64,000 nt of DNA from positions 62,001 through 126,000 of the forward strand of contig NZ_LMDJ01000035.1 in assembly GCF_001425045.1 (NCBI RefSeq), written 5' to 3'. The position numbers were made by a program, and so were the translations under genes. Shown here one piece after another: positions 1 through 8,265 of this stretch (positions are counted from its first letter, which is position 1; every line of letters starts with the position of its first letter). Below the pieces are notes generated by a model that had not been told where the DNA came from, made no database searches, and was given only the letters and a program-made list of their open reading frames with translations. This DNA comes from Massilia sp. Root351 (GTDB lineage Bacteria > Pseudomonadota > Gammaproteobacteria > Burkholderiales > Burkholderiaceae_D).

Positions 1-491
1 TTGCGCTGGGTCAGCGTGCCCGAGGGCAACAGCGCCAGCTTGCCGCCCGGGGCGGCGGCCAGCGCGGCGATGGCGGCCGACGCCACCTCGAAGGAGTTGT
101 TCAGCGGGACGTACATGGCCGGGCCGTTCAGCGCCTGCTCGCCGCGCTCGGTGGTGGACTGCCAGGCGGCCTTGCCATTCTGGATGGCGAACTGTTCGTT
201 GACCACCGCGCCGTAAGTGGAGTTGCCCTGCACGGCGTAGCTGGCCATGGTGCCGTCGGCGTTGTAGCGGATCTGCTCGGTCAGCTCGGGGCCGCGGCCG
301 TTGTTCTTGTAGATGAAGCGCACCTTGGTCAGGCCATCGTCGCCGCGCTCGACCACCTGTTCGCCGGCCTGCTTGCCGTTCTCGGTGATGAGCACATAGC
401 GCAGGGTTTCGGCCGCGATGGCGGAGGCGGGGGCGTAAGCGGCAAATGCCGAGGCAATCGCCACGGCCATGATGGCGGAAAGTCGCTTCAT
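1..491 (-). CDS. Exported protein, probable amidohydrolase-family N-terminus (partial)
   Basis: Only the first 163 codons are in the window; the gene runs off the left edge. The ATG at 491 opens a Sec signal peptide (KR, an alanine-rich hydrophobic core, then AIAAE near residue 27). A beta-rich region follows with the stretches GKQAGEQVV and NNGRGPEL and a PGGKLALLPSGTL segment near the cut. I recall this kind of N-terminal domain in front of periplasmic metal-dependent amidohydrolases, but the catalytic metal-binding part lies outside the window, so the enzyme class is inferred. The downstream neighbour moeB starts a separate minus-strand group 13 bases upstream of this start, so the two could be cotranscribed. 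Confidence 0.55.
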   Translation of the reverse strand, partial: MKRLSAIMAVAIASAFAAYAPASAIAAETLRYVLITENGKQAGEQVVERGDDGLTKVRFIYKNNGRGPELTEQIRYNADGTMASYAVQGNSTYGAVVNEQFAIQNGKAAWQSTTERGEQALNGPAMYVPLNNSFEVASAAIAALAAAPGGKLALLPSGTLTQR

Positions 492-504
492 CGGGGTCGG
501 TCTC

Positions 505-1269
505 CTAGGGTTGTGCGCACACCGGGCACGCGTCGTTGCGGCCGATTTTGATACAGGTCCAGTCCATGCGCAAGCCGTCCAGCAGCAGCAGGCGGCCGGC
601 CAGCGGCTCGCCTATGCCCATCAGCAGCTTGAGCGCTTCGGCCGCCTGCATGGCGCCGACCACGCCCACCAGCGGCGCGAACACGCCCATGGTGGAGCAG
701 GCCACGTCCTCGAAGGGCTGGTCCTGCGGGAACAGGCAGGAGTAGCACGGCAGGTCCGCGCTGCGGCCGGCCCCGCCGCGCGGATCGAACACGCTGACCT
801 GGCCGTCGAAGCGGATCACCGCGCCCGACACCAGCGGCACGCCGTGCGCCACGCAGGCGCGGTTGACGGCGTGGCGGGTGGCGAAGTTGTCGGTGCAGTC
901 AAGCACCACGTCGGCCCGGCTCACCAGTTCGGCCAGGCGCGCGTCGTCCGCGCGCTCGACCAGCGCCTCGATCTGTATGGCGGGATTGATGGCGGCCAGC
1001 GTGGCGCGCGCCGATTCGGCCTTGGGCAGGCCCACGCGCGCCATGTTGTGGGCGATCTGGCGCTGCAGGTTGGTCAGGTCGACCGTGTCGTTGTCGACAA
1101 TGGTGAGCCGGCCCACGCCGGCCGAGGCCAGGTACATGGCGGCCGGCGAGCCGAGGCCGCCGGCGCCGATCACCAGCGCGCGCGCGTCCAGCAGCTTCTG
1201 CTGGCCTTCGATGCCGATTTCGTCAAGCAGGATGTGGCGCGAGTAGCGCAGCAGCTGGCTGTCGTCCAT
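505..1269 (-). CDS. moeB: HesA/MoeB/ThiF-family adenylyltransferase
   Basis: This is a 254-residue E1-like enzyme. In this family the protein adenylates the C-terminal glycine of a ubiquitin-like sulfur carrier (MoaD or ThiS) for molybdopterin or thiamine synthesis in the cytoplasm. The nucleotide-binding glycine motif GAGGLGSP lies at residues 36-43. Two CxxC pairs (CYSC near 175 and CPVC at the C-terminus) form the structural zinc site, and a candidate catalytic cysteine follows in ACSTMG. Length and motifs fit MoeB, but ThiF cannot be excluded from sequence alone. It lies 4 bases after the CtpA-type protease gene on the same strand, so it is likely cotranscribed. A possible carrier with a C-terminal GG is encoded far away at 59906-60175. 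Confidence 0.88.
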   Translation of the reverse strand: MDDSQLLRYSRHILLDEIGIEGQQKLLDARALVIGAGGLGSPAAMYLASAGVGRLTIVDNDTVDLTNLQRQIAHNMARVGLPKAESARATLAAINPAIQIEALVERADDARLAELVSRADVVLDCTDNFATRHAVNRACVAHGVPLVSGAVIRFDGQVSVFDPRGGAGRSADLPCYSCLFPQDQPFEDVACSTMGVFAPLVGVVGAMQAAEALKLLMGIGEPLAGRLLLLDGLRMDWTCIKIGRNDACPVCAQP

Positions 1270-1273
1270 CGCC

Positions 1274-2770
1274 TTACTTCTTCAGGGGCTGGGCGGGCGC
1301 GTCCTGCTTGACGGGGGCGTCCGGCTTGGCGGGTTTGGCGGACGCTTCCACCTCCAGGTCGCGCGCCTTCTCGGTCTTGGACAGCTGCACCGGCAGGCCC
1401 TTGAAGTGGTTCAGCGCCTGCGCCAGCTGGAAGTCGTCCTTGCTGCCGAATTCCACCGGCTTGCGCGTCCTGGACAAGGCCAGCAGGCGCTGCTCTTCTT
1501 CCAGTTCGTCGTGCAAAGGCTGCGGCACGGCGGACGGCAGTTCCTTGTCGTCCTTGTTGTTCAGGTGCTTGACCAGGTCGGCCTCGCGCAGGCGCATGCT
1601 GTTCAGGCCGTCGCCTTCGGCGGTTTCGTCGACCAGCATGTCCGGCACGATGCCGCGCGCCTGGATCGAGCGGCCATGCGGCGTGTAATAGCGCGCGGTG
1701 GTCAGCTTGACGGCGGTGTCGGCGGTGAGCTGGCGCAGGGTCTGCACCGAGCCCTTGCCGAAGGTTTGCGTGCCCATGACCACGGCGCGCTTGTAGTCCT
1801 GCAGCGCGCCGGCCACGATTTCGGAGGCCGAGGCGGAACCGGAATTGACCAGCACCACCATCGGCACGCTCTTCAGCGCGGCCGGCAGCTTGGCCAGCGG
1901 ATCGCTGTTGGCGCGGCCGGAATAATATTCTGGGCGGGCATAGAAAGTCTGCTTGGAGTCGGCCAGCTGGCCGTTGGTGGACACCACCACCGCGTCCTTG
2001 GGCAGGAAGGCGGCCGAGACGCCGATGGCGCCCGGCACCACGCCGCCCGGGTCGTTGCGCAGATCGAGCACCAGGCCCTTGATGCCCGGGTTCTGCGCAT
2101 ACAGGCTGGCCAGCTTGCGCGCCATGTCGTCCACCGTGGGCTCCTGGAACTGCGACACGCGCAGCCAGGCGTAGCCCGGTTCGATCATCTTGGCTTTCAC
2201 GCTCTGCACGCGGATCTCTTCGCGCACGATGGGCACGATGATGGGCTTGTCCTCGCCCTTGCGCGACAGGGTCAGCACGATTTTCGAGTGCGGCTCGCCG
2301 CGCATTTTCTTGATCGCCTCATCCAGCGACAGGCCGCGGATGGGCGTGTTGTCGAGCCGGGTGATCAGGTCGCCGGCCTTGATGCCGGCCTTGAAGGCGG
2401 GCGAATCCTCGATCGGCGACACCACCTTGACGTAACCGTCCTCGATGCCCACCTCGATGCCGATGCCGACGAACTTGCCCAGCATGGACTCGCGCATCTC
2501 CTTGAAGGCCTTCTTGTCCAGGTAGACCGAGTGCGGATCGAGCGAGGCCACCATGCCGGAAATGGCTTCGGTGACCAGCTTTTTCTCGTCCACGTCTTCC
2601 ACGTAGTCGGACTTGATCAGGCCGAACACGTCCGACAGCTGGCGCAACTCCTCCAGCGGCAGCGGCATGGCCGGCGCTTTCTGTGCCACAGCGGAAAACT
2701 GCAGGGAAGCGGCCACCCCGGCCACCATGCCCAGGCCGATCAGGCCGAAATTCTTGAACTTGTTACCCAT
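1274..2770 (-). CDS. ctpA: S41-family C-terminal processing protease (CtpA type)
   Basis: This is a 498-residue periplasmic or membrane-anchored serine protease. It has an N-terminal hydrophobic anchor (residues about 5-25), a PDZ domain near 100-190 and an S41 catalytic core. The nucleophile serine lies in GSASASE and the general-base lysine in FGKGSVQT, giving the Ser/Lys dyad of tail-specific proteases. I placed the start at the ATG at 2770 (MGNKFKNF) because it opens directly on the anchor; a longer frame to 2848 would run into the end of envC. It follows envC closely on the same strand. The envC-ctpA pairing is common in proteobacteria and fits a role in processing cell-wall hydrolase regulators, which is inferred here. 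Confidence 0.9.
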   Translation of the reverse strand: MGNKFKNFGLIGLGMVAGVAASLQFSAVAQKAPAMPLPLEELRQLSDVFGLIKSDYVEDVDEKKLVTEAISGMVASLDPHSVYLDKKAFKEMRESMLGKFVGIGIEVGIEDGYVKVVSPIEDSPAFKAGIKAGDLITRLDNTPIRGLSLDEAIKKMRGEPHSKIVLTLSRKGEDKPIIVPIVREEIRVQSVKAKMIEPGYAWLRVSQFQEPTVDDMARKLASLYAQNPGIKGLVLDLRNDPGGVVPGAIGVSAAFLPKDAVVVSTNGQLADSKQTFYARPEYYSGRANSDPLAKLPAALKSVPMVVLVNSGSASASEIVAGALQDYKRAVVMGTQTFGKGSVQTLRQLTADTAVKLTTARYYTPHGRSIQARGIVPDMLVDETAEGDGLNSMRLREADLVKHLNNKDDKELPSAVPQPLHDELEEEQRLLALSRTRKPVEFGSKDDFQLAQALNHFKGLPVQLSKTEKARDLEVEASAKPAKPDAPVKQDAPAQPLKK

Positions 2771-2792
2771 GATTGTTCCGCTGTGTTGGACT

Positions 2793-4358
2793 TCAGAATT
2801 TGACCCAGCTGGCCGGATCGAATTCCTTGCCCTTGTGCCTGAGCTCAAAGTATAAACCCGATTCTTCGTTACCGCCGGTGTTTCCGGCCGCCGCGATGAC
2901 GTCGCCGGCCTTCACCACTTCGCCCACGCGCCGCAGCAGCGACTGGTTGTTGGCGTACAAGCTCCAGTACTGGCCGCCGTGGTCGACAATGATCAGGTTG
3001 CCGAAGCCGCGCAGCCAGCTGGCGTGCACCACGCGGCCGCTGGCCACCGTGTGCACGTCGGCCCCTTCGGCGGCGCGGATGAACATGCCCTTCCAGCTCG
3101 GGCCGTCGCCGCGCTTGCTGCCGTAGCGCGCGGCCACCTTGCCCGCCACCGGCGCACGCAGCTGGCCCTTCAGCGCGGCGAAGGCGCCGTCCGGCATGGC
3201 CGGGGCCAGCGCGATGTCGGCCTTGCGCGCCGGCGGCTCTTCCTTCACGGCCGCCACTTTGGTTTCATCGACTTCGATCGGCTCCAGCTTGCCGCCCTCG
3301 CCAGCCGGGGCCGGCGGGACGGTCTGGGCAGTCTGCGGCGGCGCCGGCGGCGTCACCGCAGCCGGCGGCAGCGGCAGCGGCGCCGGTTTCGGCTTGCCCT
3401 CGGCCTTGGCGATGCGCTCGCGCTCGGCCTGCGCGGCGCGGGCCTTGGCCAGCGCCTCGGCGCGCACCCTGGCCTGCTCGCGCGCCCTGGCCTGCGCCAG
3501 CGCCCTGGCCTCCGCGTCAGCCTTGGCCTTGGCGGCCTTGGCGGCGGCCACGCGCTCCAGGCGCGCCTTCTCGGCGGCGGCGGCCCTGGCCTGTTCTTCG
3601 ATCAGCTTGCCCAGCTTGTCGACCAGGCCCGCCATGCGCTGCTCGTCCTGCGCCAGCTTGCCCGCCTCCTTGCGCTGCGCCACCAGGCGCTGCGACAGGC
3701 CGGCCAGCACGGCGGCGCGCTTGGCTTTTTCCTTGACCAGCAGCGCTTTCTGCTGCTGTTCTTCCTGCGCAATCTCTTCCAGTTCGTCGCGCGCGTTCTG
3801 CGCGTCGGCCTGGTTCGCTTCCACCGCGCGCAAGTTGGCGCGCAGCGATTCCAGCAGCCGCGCCTGCGCCTGCGACACATAGGCCATCAGTTGCAGGTCG
3901 CGGTTGATGCGGTTCGGGTTGTCCCCGGACAGCAGCAGTTTGATGCGGTCTTCATTGCCCGCCACGTATTGCTCGCGCAGCAGCTTGGCCAGCTGCTGCT
4001 TTTGCAACTCCACCGTGGCCTGCAGGCGCGCGCGTTCCGCGCCCAGCGCTTGCAGCCGGACGTTGGTCTGGGTTTGCTCCTCGGACAGCTCGCGCAGGCT
4101 GCGGTTGGCGTTCGAGATCGCCTCCTCGGACTCGGCCAGCGTGTCGGCCGCGTCCTCGCGGGCGCTCTCGGTCTTGCCGATATCGCGCTTGAGCTCGTTG
4201 AGCTTTTGCTGCAGGCCGGCGCGCTCGGCTTCGGCTTGCAGCTTCTGCTTGCTGCGCTCGGTGGGCTTGGCAGGGGCGGCGTGCGCCGCCCCGGACATCA
4301 GGAGCGGCAGCGACAATAGCAGCGCGCCCGCAGCGCGGGTGGTAGAAGACCAGGACAT
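2793..4358 (-). CDS. envC: EnvC-like murein hydrolase activator (degenerate M23/LytM)
   Basis: The protein of 521 residues has a signal peptide ending at GAAHA. Next come a long coiled coil rich in Glu, Arg and Ala (about residues 25-260), an Ala/Lys/Pro-rich linker and a C-terminal LytM domain. The zinc ligands of active M23 peptidases are not in place: the segment that should carry HxxxD reads KGMFIRA, and YGHxH is replaced by LYANNQ. This matches the inactive LytM domain of EnvC, which activates the septal amidases AmiA/AmiB in the periplasm. I chose ATG 4358 over the TTG at 4361. It is only 7 bases after gpmA, the same gpm-envC neighbourhood as in E. coli. Confidence 0.88.
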   Translation of the reverse strand: MSWSSTTRAAGALLLSLPLLMSGAAHAAPAKPTERSKQKLQAEAERAGLQQKLNELKRDIGKTESAREDAADTLAESEEAISNANRSLRELSEEQTQTNVRLQALGAERARLQATVELQKQQLAKLLREQYVAGNEDRIKLLLSGDNPNRINRDLQLMAYVSQAQARLLESLRANLRAVEANQADAQNARDELEEIAQEEQQQKALLVKEKAKRAAVLAGLSQRLVAQRKEAGKLAQDEQRMAGLVDKLGKLIEEQARAAAAEKARLERVAAAKAAKAKADAEARALAQARAREQARVRAEALAKARAAQAERERIAKAEGKPKPAPLPLPPAAVTPPAPPQTAQTVPPAPAGEGGKLEPIEVDETKVAAVKEEPPARKADIALAPAMPDGAFAALKGQLRAPVAGKVAARYGSKRGDGPSWKGMFIRAAEGADVHTVASGRVVHASWLRGFGNLIIVDHGGQYWSLYANNQSLLRRVGEVVKAGDVIAAAGNTGGNEESGLYFELRHKGKEFDPASWVKF

Positions 4359-4365
4359 CAACTAC

Positions 4366-5112
4366 TTACTTGGCCTTGCCCTGGTTGGCCACCGCAGCTT
4401 GCGCGGCAGCAATTGCGGCCGGATCGCCCAGGTAATAGTGGCGGATCGGTTTCAGCTCGGCGTCCAGCTCGTACACCAGCGGCTGGCCGTTGGGGATGTT
4501 CAGGCCGACGATGTCGCTGTCGCTGATGCCGTCGAGCATCTTGATCAGCGCACGCAGGCTGTTGCCGTGCGCCGAAATGATGATTTTCTTGCCGGCGCGG
4601 ATGGCCGGGGCGATGTCCTCTTCCCAGGCCGGCATCACGCGCGCCACGGTATCCTTCAGGCATTCGGTCAGCGGGATGCTGTCCTTCGGCAGCCCGGCGT
4701 AGCGCGGGTCGTTGAAGGAAGTGCGGTCGTCGCCTTCGGCCAGCGGCGGCGGCGGCGTGTCGTAGCTGCGGCGCCATACCAGCACCTGCTCGTCGCCGTA
4801 CTTGGCGGCGGTTTCGCCCTTGTCCAGGCCCTGCAGCGCACCGTAGTGGCGCTCGTTCAGGCGCCAGTCGTGCTTGATCGGCAGGTACATCATGTCCATT
4901 TCGTCCAGCGACAGCCACAGGGTGCGGATGGCGCGCTTGAGCACCGAGGTGTACGCCAGGTCGAAGGTGTAGCCTTCCTGTTTCAGCACCTGGCCGGCGG
5001 CCTTGGCCTCGGCTATGCCCTTTTCAGTCAGATCCACATCGGTCCAGCCGGTGAAGCGGTTTTCGAGGTTCCAGGTGGACTCGCCGTGACGCATGAAGAC
5101 AATTTTGTACAT
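4366..5112 (-). CDS. gpmA: 2,3-bisphosphoglycerate-dependent phosphoglycerate mutase
   Basis: The 248-residue glycolytic enzyme interconverts 3-phosphoglycerate and 2-phosphoglycerate. The phosphohistidine motif RHGES begins at residue 8, followed by TGWTDVDLTEKG, and the second catalytic histidine sits in ISAHGNSLRAL near residue 185. Length is normal for the cofactor-dependent family. It is the first gene of the minus-strand group gpmA-envC-ctpA-moeB and is divergent from the rhodanese-grxC-secB group across 105 bases that should hold both promoters. Confidence 0.96.
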   Translation of the reverse strand: MYKIVFMRHGESTWNLENRFTGWTDVDLTEKGIAEAKAAGQVLKQEGYTFDLAYTSVLKRAIRTLWLSLDEMDMMYLPIKHDWRLNERHYGALQGLDKGETAAKYGDEQVLVWRRSYDTPPPPLAEGDDRTSFNDPRYAGLPKDSIPLTECLKDTVARVMPAWEEDIAPAIRAGKKIIISAHGNSLRALIKMLDGISDSDIVGLNIPNGQPLVYELDAELKPIRHYYLGDPAAIAAAQAAVANQGKAK

Positions 5113-5217
5113 GGGAACTATCTATAAAGTGTGAAAAAATCTGCGGGAGGCAGCGTTTCAGCCTCTGTTCAGCTTCTATTTTATAATGCGCGCATAACCT
5201 ATAACCATTGGAACACC
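5113..5217. promoter_or_regulatory. Divergent promoter region between gpmA and rhodanese gene
   Basis: This AT-richer 105-base gap separates two outward-facing operons. A perfect TATAAT lies at 5182-5187 on the plus strand, about 30 bases before the GTG start at 5218. I see no good -35 hexamer at 17 bases from it. The reverse strand of the same stretch reads TATAAA, so the element could serve either direction. The assignment is by motif only. Confidence 0.4.
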
Positions 5218-5619
5218 GTGAAATTCCTTATTGATCAGATTTTTCTTATTGGTATCGTCGCCCTGTCGGGTGGCGCACTGCTGTGGCCGGTACTCACCCA
5301 GCGCGGCAAAAAGGTCAGCCCGTCCGAGGCCGTGCAGTTGATAAATCGCGGCAAGACCACCATCTTGGACGTGCGCGAGGCCAAAGAATACGCCGAGGGC
5401 CACCTGCCGGACGCCAAGCATATCCCGGCCGGCGAACTGAAGCAGCGCCTCGCTGAACTGGACAAATTCAAGAACCGCACTGTCGTCGTGGTGTGCCAGA
5501 AGGGCGGCCGCGCGTTCGGCGCCGCCAAGCTGCTGGGCGGCGCCGGCTTCGACAACGTGGTCGTGCTCGATGGCGGCCAGGCCGCCTGGCAGACCGCCGG
5601 CTTGCCGCTGGCCAAATAA
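5218..5619 (+). CDS. Membrane-anchored rhodanese-like protein (YibN type)
   Basis: This protein of 133 residues starts at the GTG at 5218; the frame is open further upstream but begins inside the promoter region. One N-terminal membrane segment (residues about 5-25) is followed by a single rhodanese domain. The active-site loop reads CQKGGRA, with a persulfide-forming cysteine and the CxxxxR pattern of sulfurtransferases. Family members carry sulfane sulfur or act in redox quality control. It is followed by grxC and secB in the same order as E. coli yibN-grxC-secB, which suggests an envelope or thiol-related role. The exact substrate is unknown. Confidence 0.88.
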   Translation: MKFLIDQIFLIGIVALSGGALLWPVLTQRGKKVSPSEAVQLINRGKTTILDVREAKEYAEGHLPDAKHIPAGELKQRLAELDKFKNRTVVVVCQKGGRAFGAAKLLGGAGFDNVVVLDGGQAAWQTAGLPLAK

Positions 5620-5633
5620 CGGAGGATAGCACC

Positions 5634-5894
5634 ATGACAGCCAACGTAACCCTGTACAGCACTGCGGTGTGCCCGTATTGCGTGCGCGCCGAGCGCCTGC
5701 TGGAAGCCAAGGGCGTGACCGGCATCAACAAGATCCGCGTCGACCTCGACCCCGAGCAGCGCGTGCTGATGATGCAAAAAACCGGCCGCCGCACCGTGCC
5801 GCAAATCTACATCGGCGACACCCATGTCGGCGGTTTCGACGATTTGTATGCGCTCGATCAAGCCGGCGGCCTGGACCCCTTGTTAAAAGGCTGA
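5634..5894 (+). CDS. grxC: Glutaredoxin 3
   Basis: A protein of 86 residues with the dithiol active site CPYC at residues 13-16, the cis-proline segment TVPQIYI and the GGFDDLYAL glutathione-binding end. It reduces protein disulfides and glutathione mixed disulfides in the cytoplasm. The start at 5634 is preceded by a GGAGG ribosome-binding site and lies 14 bases after the rhodanese gene, so the two are probably cotranscribed. Confidence 0.95.
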   Translation: MTANVTLYSTAVCPYCVRAERLLEAKGVTGINKIRVDLDPEQRVLMMQKTGRRTVPQIYIGDTHVGGFDDLYALDQAGGLDPLLKG

Positions 5895-5912
5895 CCGCCC
5901 TCAAATTGGTTT

Positions 5913-5921
5913 TGCTACAAT
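5913..5921 (+). promoter_or_regulatory. Candidate extended -10 promoter for secB
   Basis: The plus strand reads TGCTACAAT here, an extended -10 element (TGn plus TACAAT) about 100 bases upstream of secB and just after the grxC stop. No convincing -35 box is visible, which is tolerated in extended -10 promoters. It would allow secB to be transcribed apart from grxC. Confidence 0.35.
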
Positions 5922-5978
5922 TGCTGCGCATTTGCGCGCCCGCCCTACCGGGACGGGCCGCGCGGGTACCCTAACAGC

Positions 5979-6000
5979 GAGCGGTTCTGCCGCTCTTTTC
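5979..6000 (+). terminator. Hairpin plus T-run in the secB leader
   Basis: A 6-bp stem GAGCGG/CCGCTC closes a TTCTG loop and is followed by TTTTC. It ends 20 bases before the secB ATG. It could be a weak terminator behind grxC or a leader attenuator of secB; the short stem keeps confidence low. Confidence 0.4.
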
Positions 6001-6019
6001 CTACATAAGAAAGCGCACC

Positions 6020-6496
6020 ATGTCTGACGAAAATCTGCAACCAGTCTTCCAAATCCAACGCGTCTACCTGAAAGACATGTCGCTGGAACAGCCGAACTCC
6101 CCAGCCATTTTCCTGGAACAGGAAGCGCCTGCGATCGAAGTCGCGCTGGACGTGGCTGCCGAGCCGCTGGCGGAAGGCATCTTCGAGTCGACCGTCACCA
6201 TCACCGTGACGGCCAAGATCAAAGATAAAGTGGCTTTCCTGGTTGAAGGCAAGCAAGCCGGTATCTTCGAAGCGCGCAACATCCCTGCCGACCAGCTGGA
6301 TCCGCTGCTGGGCATCGGTTGCCCGAACATCGTGTACCCTTACCTGCGCGCCAACATCGCCGACATGATCACCCGCGCCGGCTTCCCGCCAGTGCACCTG
6401 GCCGAGATCAACTTCGAAGTGTTCTACCAGCAGCGCCTGCAAGCGCTGGCCGAGCAGCAAGCTGCCGCAGCACCTGCCGAAGGTGCGGCACACTAA
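6020..6496 (+). CDS. secB: Protein-export chaperone SecB
   Basis: This is a 158-residue cytosolic tetrameric chaperone that keeps preproteins unfolded and hands them to SecA. The family signatures are plain: FQIQRVYLKDMSLE near the N-terminus, FESTVTITV in the middle and the GCPNIVYPYLR stretch with INFEVFYQQR later. An acidic and alanine-rich tail completes it at normal length. It sits between grxC and the SH3b/gpsA genes, a neighbourhood conserved in proteobacteria. Confidence 0.97.
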   Translation: MSDENLQPVFQIQRVYLKDMSLEQPNSPAIFLEQEAPAIEVALDVAAEPLAEGIFESTVTITVTAKIKDKVAFLVEGKQAGIFEARNIPADQLDPLLGIGCPNIVYPYLRANIADMITRAGFPPVHLAEINFEVFYQQRLQALAEQQAAAAPAEGAAH

Positions 6497-6550
6497 TTGC
6501 ATTCGCAATGAGGATGCAGTCCGGCGGTGCGCCTTGCGCGCCGCCCTTTC

Positions 6551-6578
6551 AAAGGCCGGCAGCGGCCTTTGCGTTTTT
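6551..6578 (+). terminator. Intrinsic terminator after secB
   Basis: The stem AAAGGCC/GGCCTTT closes a GGCAGC loop and is followed by GCG and five T. It lies 54 bases after the secB stop and 30 bases before the SH3b gene, so it should separate the two transcripts or attenuate readthrough. Confidence 0.65.
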
Positions 6579-6608
6579 CCACTCCCGAATTCTGATCAGA
6601 GGCCCGGT

Positions 6609-7052
6609 ATGACACTCTTCCGATGGATCGCAGGCGCAGCACTGCTGCTGGCCGCTACGGCCGGGCACGCGCTCGACTTCAAATCGGTGGGCGCGGCCCC
6701 GGCCATCCTGTACGACGCCCCCTCCACCAAAGGCGGCAAGCTGTTCGTGGCGCCGCGCGGCATGCCGCTGGAAGTGGTGCTGAGCTACGGCGAATGGGTC
6801 AAGGTGCGCGACGCCAACGGCGACCTGGCCTGGACCGAAGCGAAAAGCCTGAGCCCCAAGCGCACCCTGGTGGTGCGCGCGGCCAACACCAAGGTGCGCG
6901 CCGCCGCCGACGACAATGCCGCCACGGTGTTCCTGGCCGACAAGGGCGTGCTGCTGGAACTGGCCGAATCGGCCGGCAACGGCTGGATCAAGGTGCGCCA
7001 CCGCGACGGCCTGAGCGGCTACGTAAAGAGCAGCGACATCTGGGGCATTTAA
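6609..7052 (+). CDS. Exported protein with two SH3b domains
   Basis: A 147-residue protein with a signal peptide ending near GHALD (residue 22), then two tandem bacterial SH3 repeats (about 27-85 and 88-146). The first contains GEWVKVRDANGDLAWT and the second GNGWIKVRHRDGLSGYV, both with the WVKVR-type core. SH3b modules usually bind peptidoglycan or recruit envelope enzymes, so a periplasmic cell-wall role is likely but unproven. No catalytic domain is attached. The gene is 10 bases upstream of gpsA. Confidence 0.85.
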   Translation: MTLFRWIAGAALLLAATAGHALDFKSVGAAPAILYDAPSTKGGKLFVAPRGMPLEVVLSYGEWVKVRDANGDLAWTEAKSLSPKRTLVVRAANTKVRAAADDNAATVFLADKGVLLELAESAGNGWIKVRHRDGLSGYVKSSDIWGI

Positions 7053-7062
7053 GCACACCGCC

Positions 7063-8091
7063 ATGCATAACCATCAACCTGCCGCCGGCGCGCGCCGGAT
7101 CAGCGTGCTCGGCGCCGGCGCCTGGGGCACCGCCGTGGCCATGGCGCTGGCCGCACGCCACGACGTCTTGTTGTGGGGCCGCAACAGTTCTGCCATGCAG
7201 GAAATGGCGGCCGCGCGCGACAATCTCCACTATCTGCCTGGCCATCCCTTCCCGCCCGGCTTGCGCGTCGGCGCCGATTTCGACGCCGCGCTGGCCCACG
7301 GCAGCGACCTGCTGATCGCGGCCTGCCCGGTGGCCGGCCTGCGCCCGCTGCTGGAACAGCTGAAGGGGCGCGCCCTCCCCAACCTGGTCTGGCTATGCAA
7401 AGGCTTTGAGTACGGCAGCGGCCTGCTGCCGCACCAGATCATGCGCGAGGTGCTGGGCGACAGCGTGCCCGGCGGTGCGCTGTCCGGCCCCTCGTTCGCG
7501 CAGGAAGTGGCGCGCGGCCTGCCGTGCGCGCTGACCATCGCCTCCACGTCCGCGCCGCTGCGCGACCGCGTGGTGGCGGCCATGCACGGCGGCAATATCC
7601 GGGTCTACAGCAGCGCCGACCTGGTGGGCGTGGAAGTGGGCGGCGCGGTCAAGAACGTGCTGGCCATCGCCACCGGCGTGGCCGACGGCCTGGGCCTGGG
7701 CCTGAACGCGCGCGCCGCCCTGATCACGCGCGGCCTGGCTGAAATCACCCGCCTGGGCACCGCGCTGGGCGGCCAGGTGGAAACCTTCATGGGCCTGACC
7801 GGAATGGGCGACCTCATCCTCACCTGCACCGGCGACCTGTCGCGCAATCGCCGCGTCGGCCTCGGACTGGCGCAGGGCAAGGCGCTGGACCTCATCGTCA
7901 ACGAGCTCGGCCATGTGGCCGAAGGCGTGCCGTGCGCCAAGGCCGTGCGCGAACTGGCCGCCCGCCTCGGCGTGGACATGCCGATCACCAACGCGGTGGC
8001 CGGCGTGCTGTTCGACGGCGACCAGCCGCAGGCCCTGGTGGCGCAGTTGCTGGCGCGCGATCCGCGCGGCGAAAATGGCTTGCTTATATGA
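7063..8091 (+). CDS. gpsA: NAD(P)H-dependent glycerol-3-phosphate dehydrogenase
   Basis: The protein of 342 residues reduces dihydroxyacetone phosphate to sn-glycerol-3-phosphate for phospholipid synthesis. The nucleotide-binding motif GAGAWGTA lies at residues 15-22. The catalytic core GGAVKNVLAIATGVADGLGLG is present near 195-215, followed by TGMGDLILTC. The secB-gpsA order is that of E. coli. Confidence 0.96.
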   Translation: MHNHQPAAGARRISVLGAGAWGTAVAMALAARHDVLLWGRNSSAMQEMAAARDNLHYLPGHPFPPGLRVGADFDAALAHGSDLLIAACPVAGLRPLLEQLKGRALPNLVWLCKGFEYGSGLLPHQIMREVLGDSVPGGALSGPSFAQEVARGLPCALTIASTSAPLRDRVVAAMHGGNIRVYSSADLVGVEVGGAVKNVLAIATGVADGLGLGLNARAALITRGLAEITRLGTALGGQVETFMGLTGMGDLILTCTGDLSRNRRVGLGLAQGKALDLIVNELGHVAEGVPCAKAVRELAARLGVDMPITNAVAGVLFDGDQPQALVAQLLARDPRGENGLLI

Positions 8092-8265
8092 AACTGCTAG
8101 TATTCAAAAGTTAAATAATGTTCCGTCAATTGTCATTTTGCCGAACAAAATAAATGCGGCGCACATTTGAAACCGACGCGAATTTGCCTCAATTTTGTGC
8201 GAAACTAGTTGTCATGCAGGGCGGCAACGTCCCACTCTTCCCTTATTTTCAGAAGATCATTGGCA
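8092..8265. other. AT-rich intergenic leader before the 8266-12048 cassette
   Basis: This gap of 174 bases is much richer in A and T than its neighbours. I see no RNA gene or clear terminator. A weak TTGAAA (8167-8172) followed 17 bases later by CAATTT is the only promoter-like pair. The base-composition change marks a possible left border of the three-gene cassette. Confidence 0.35.
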
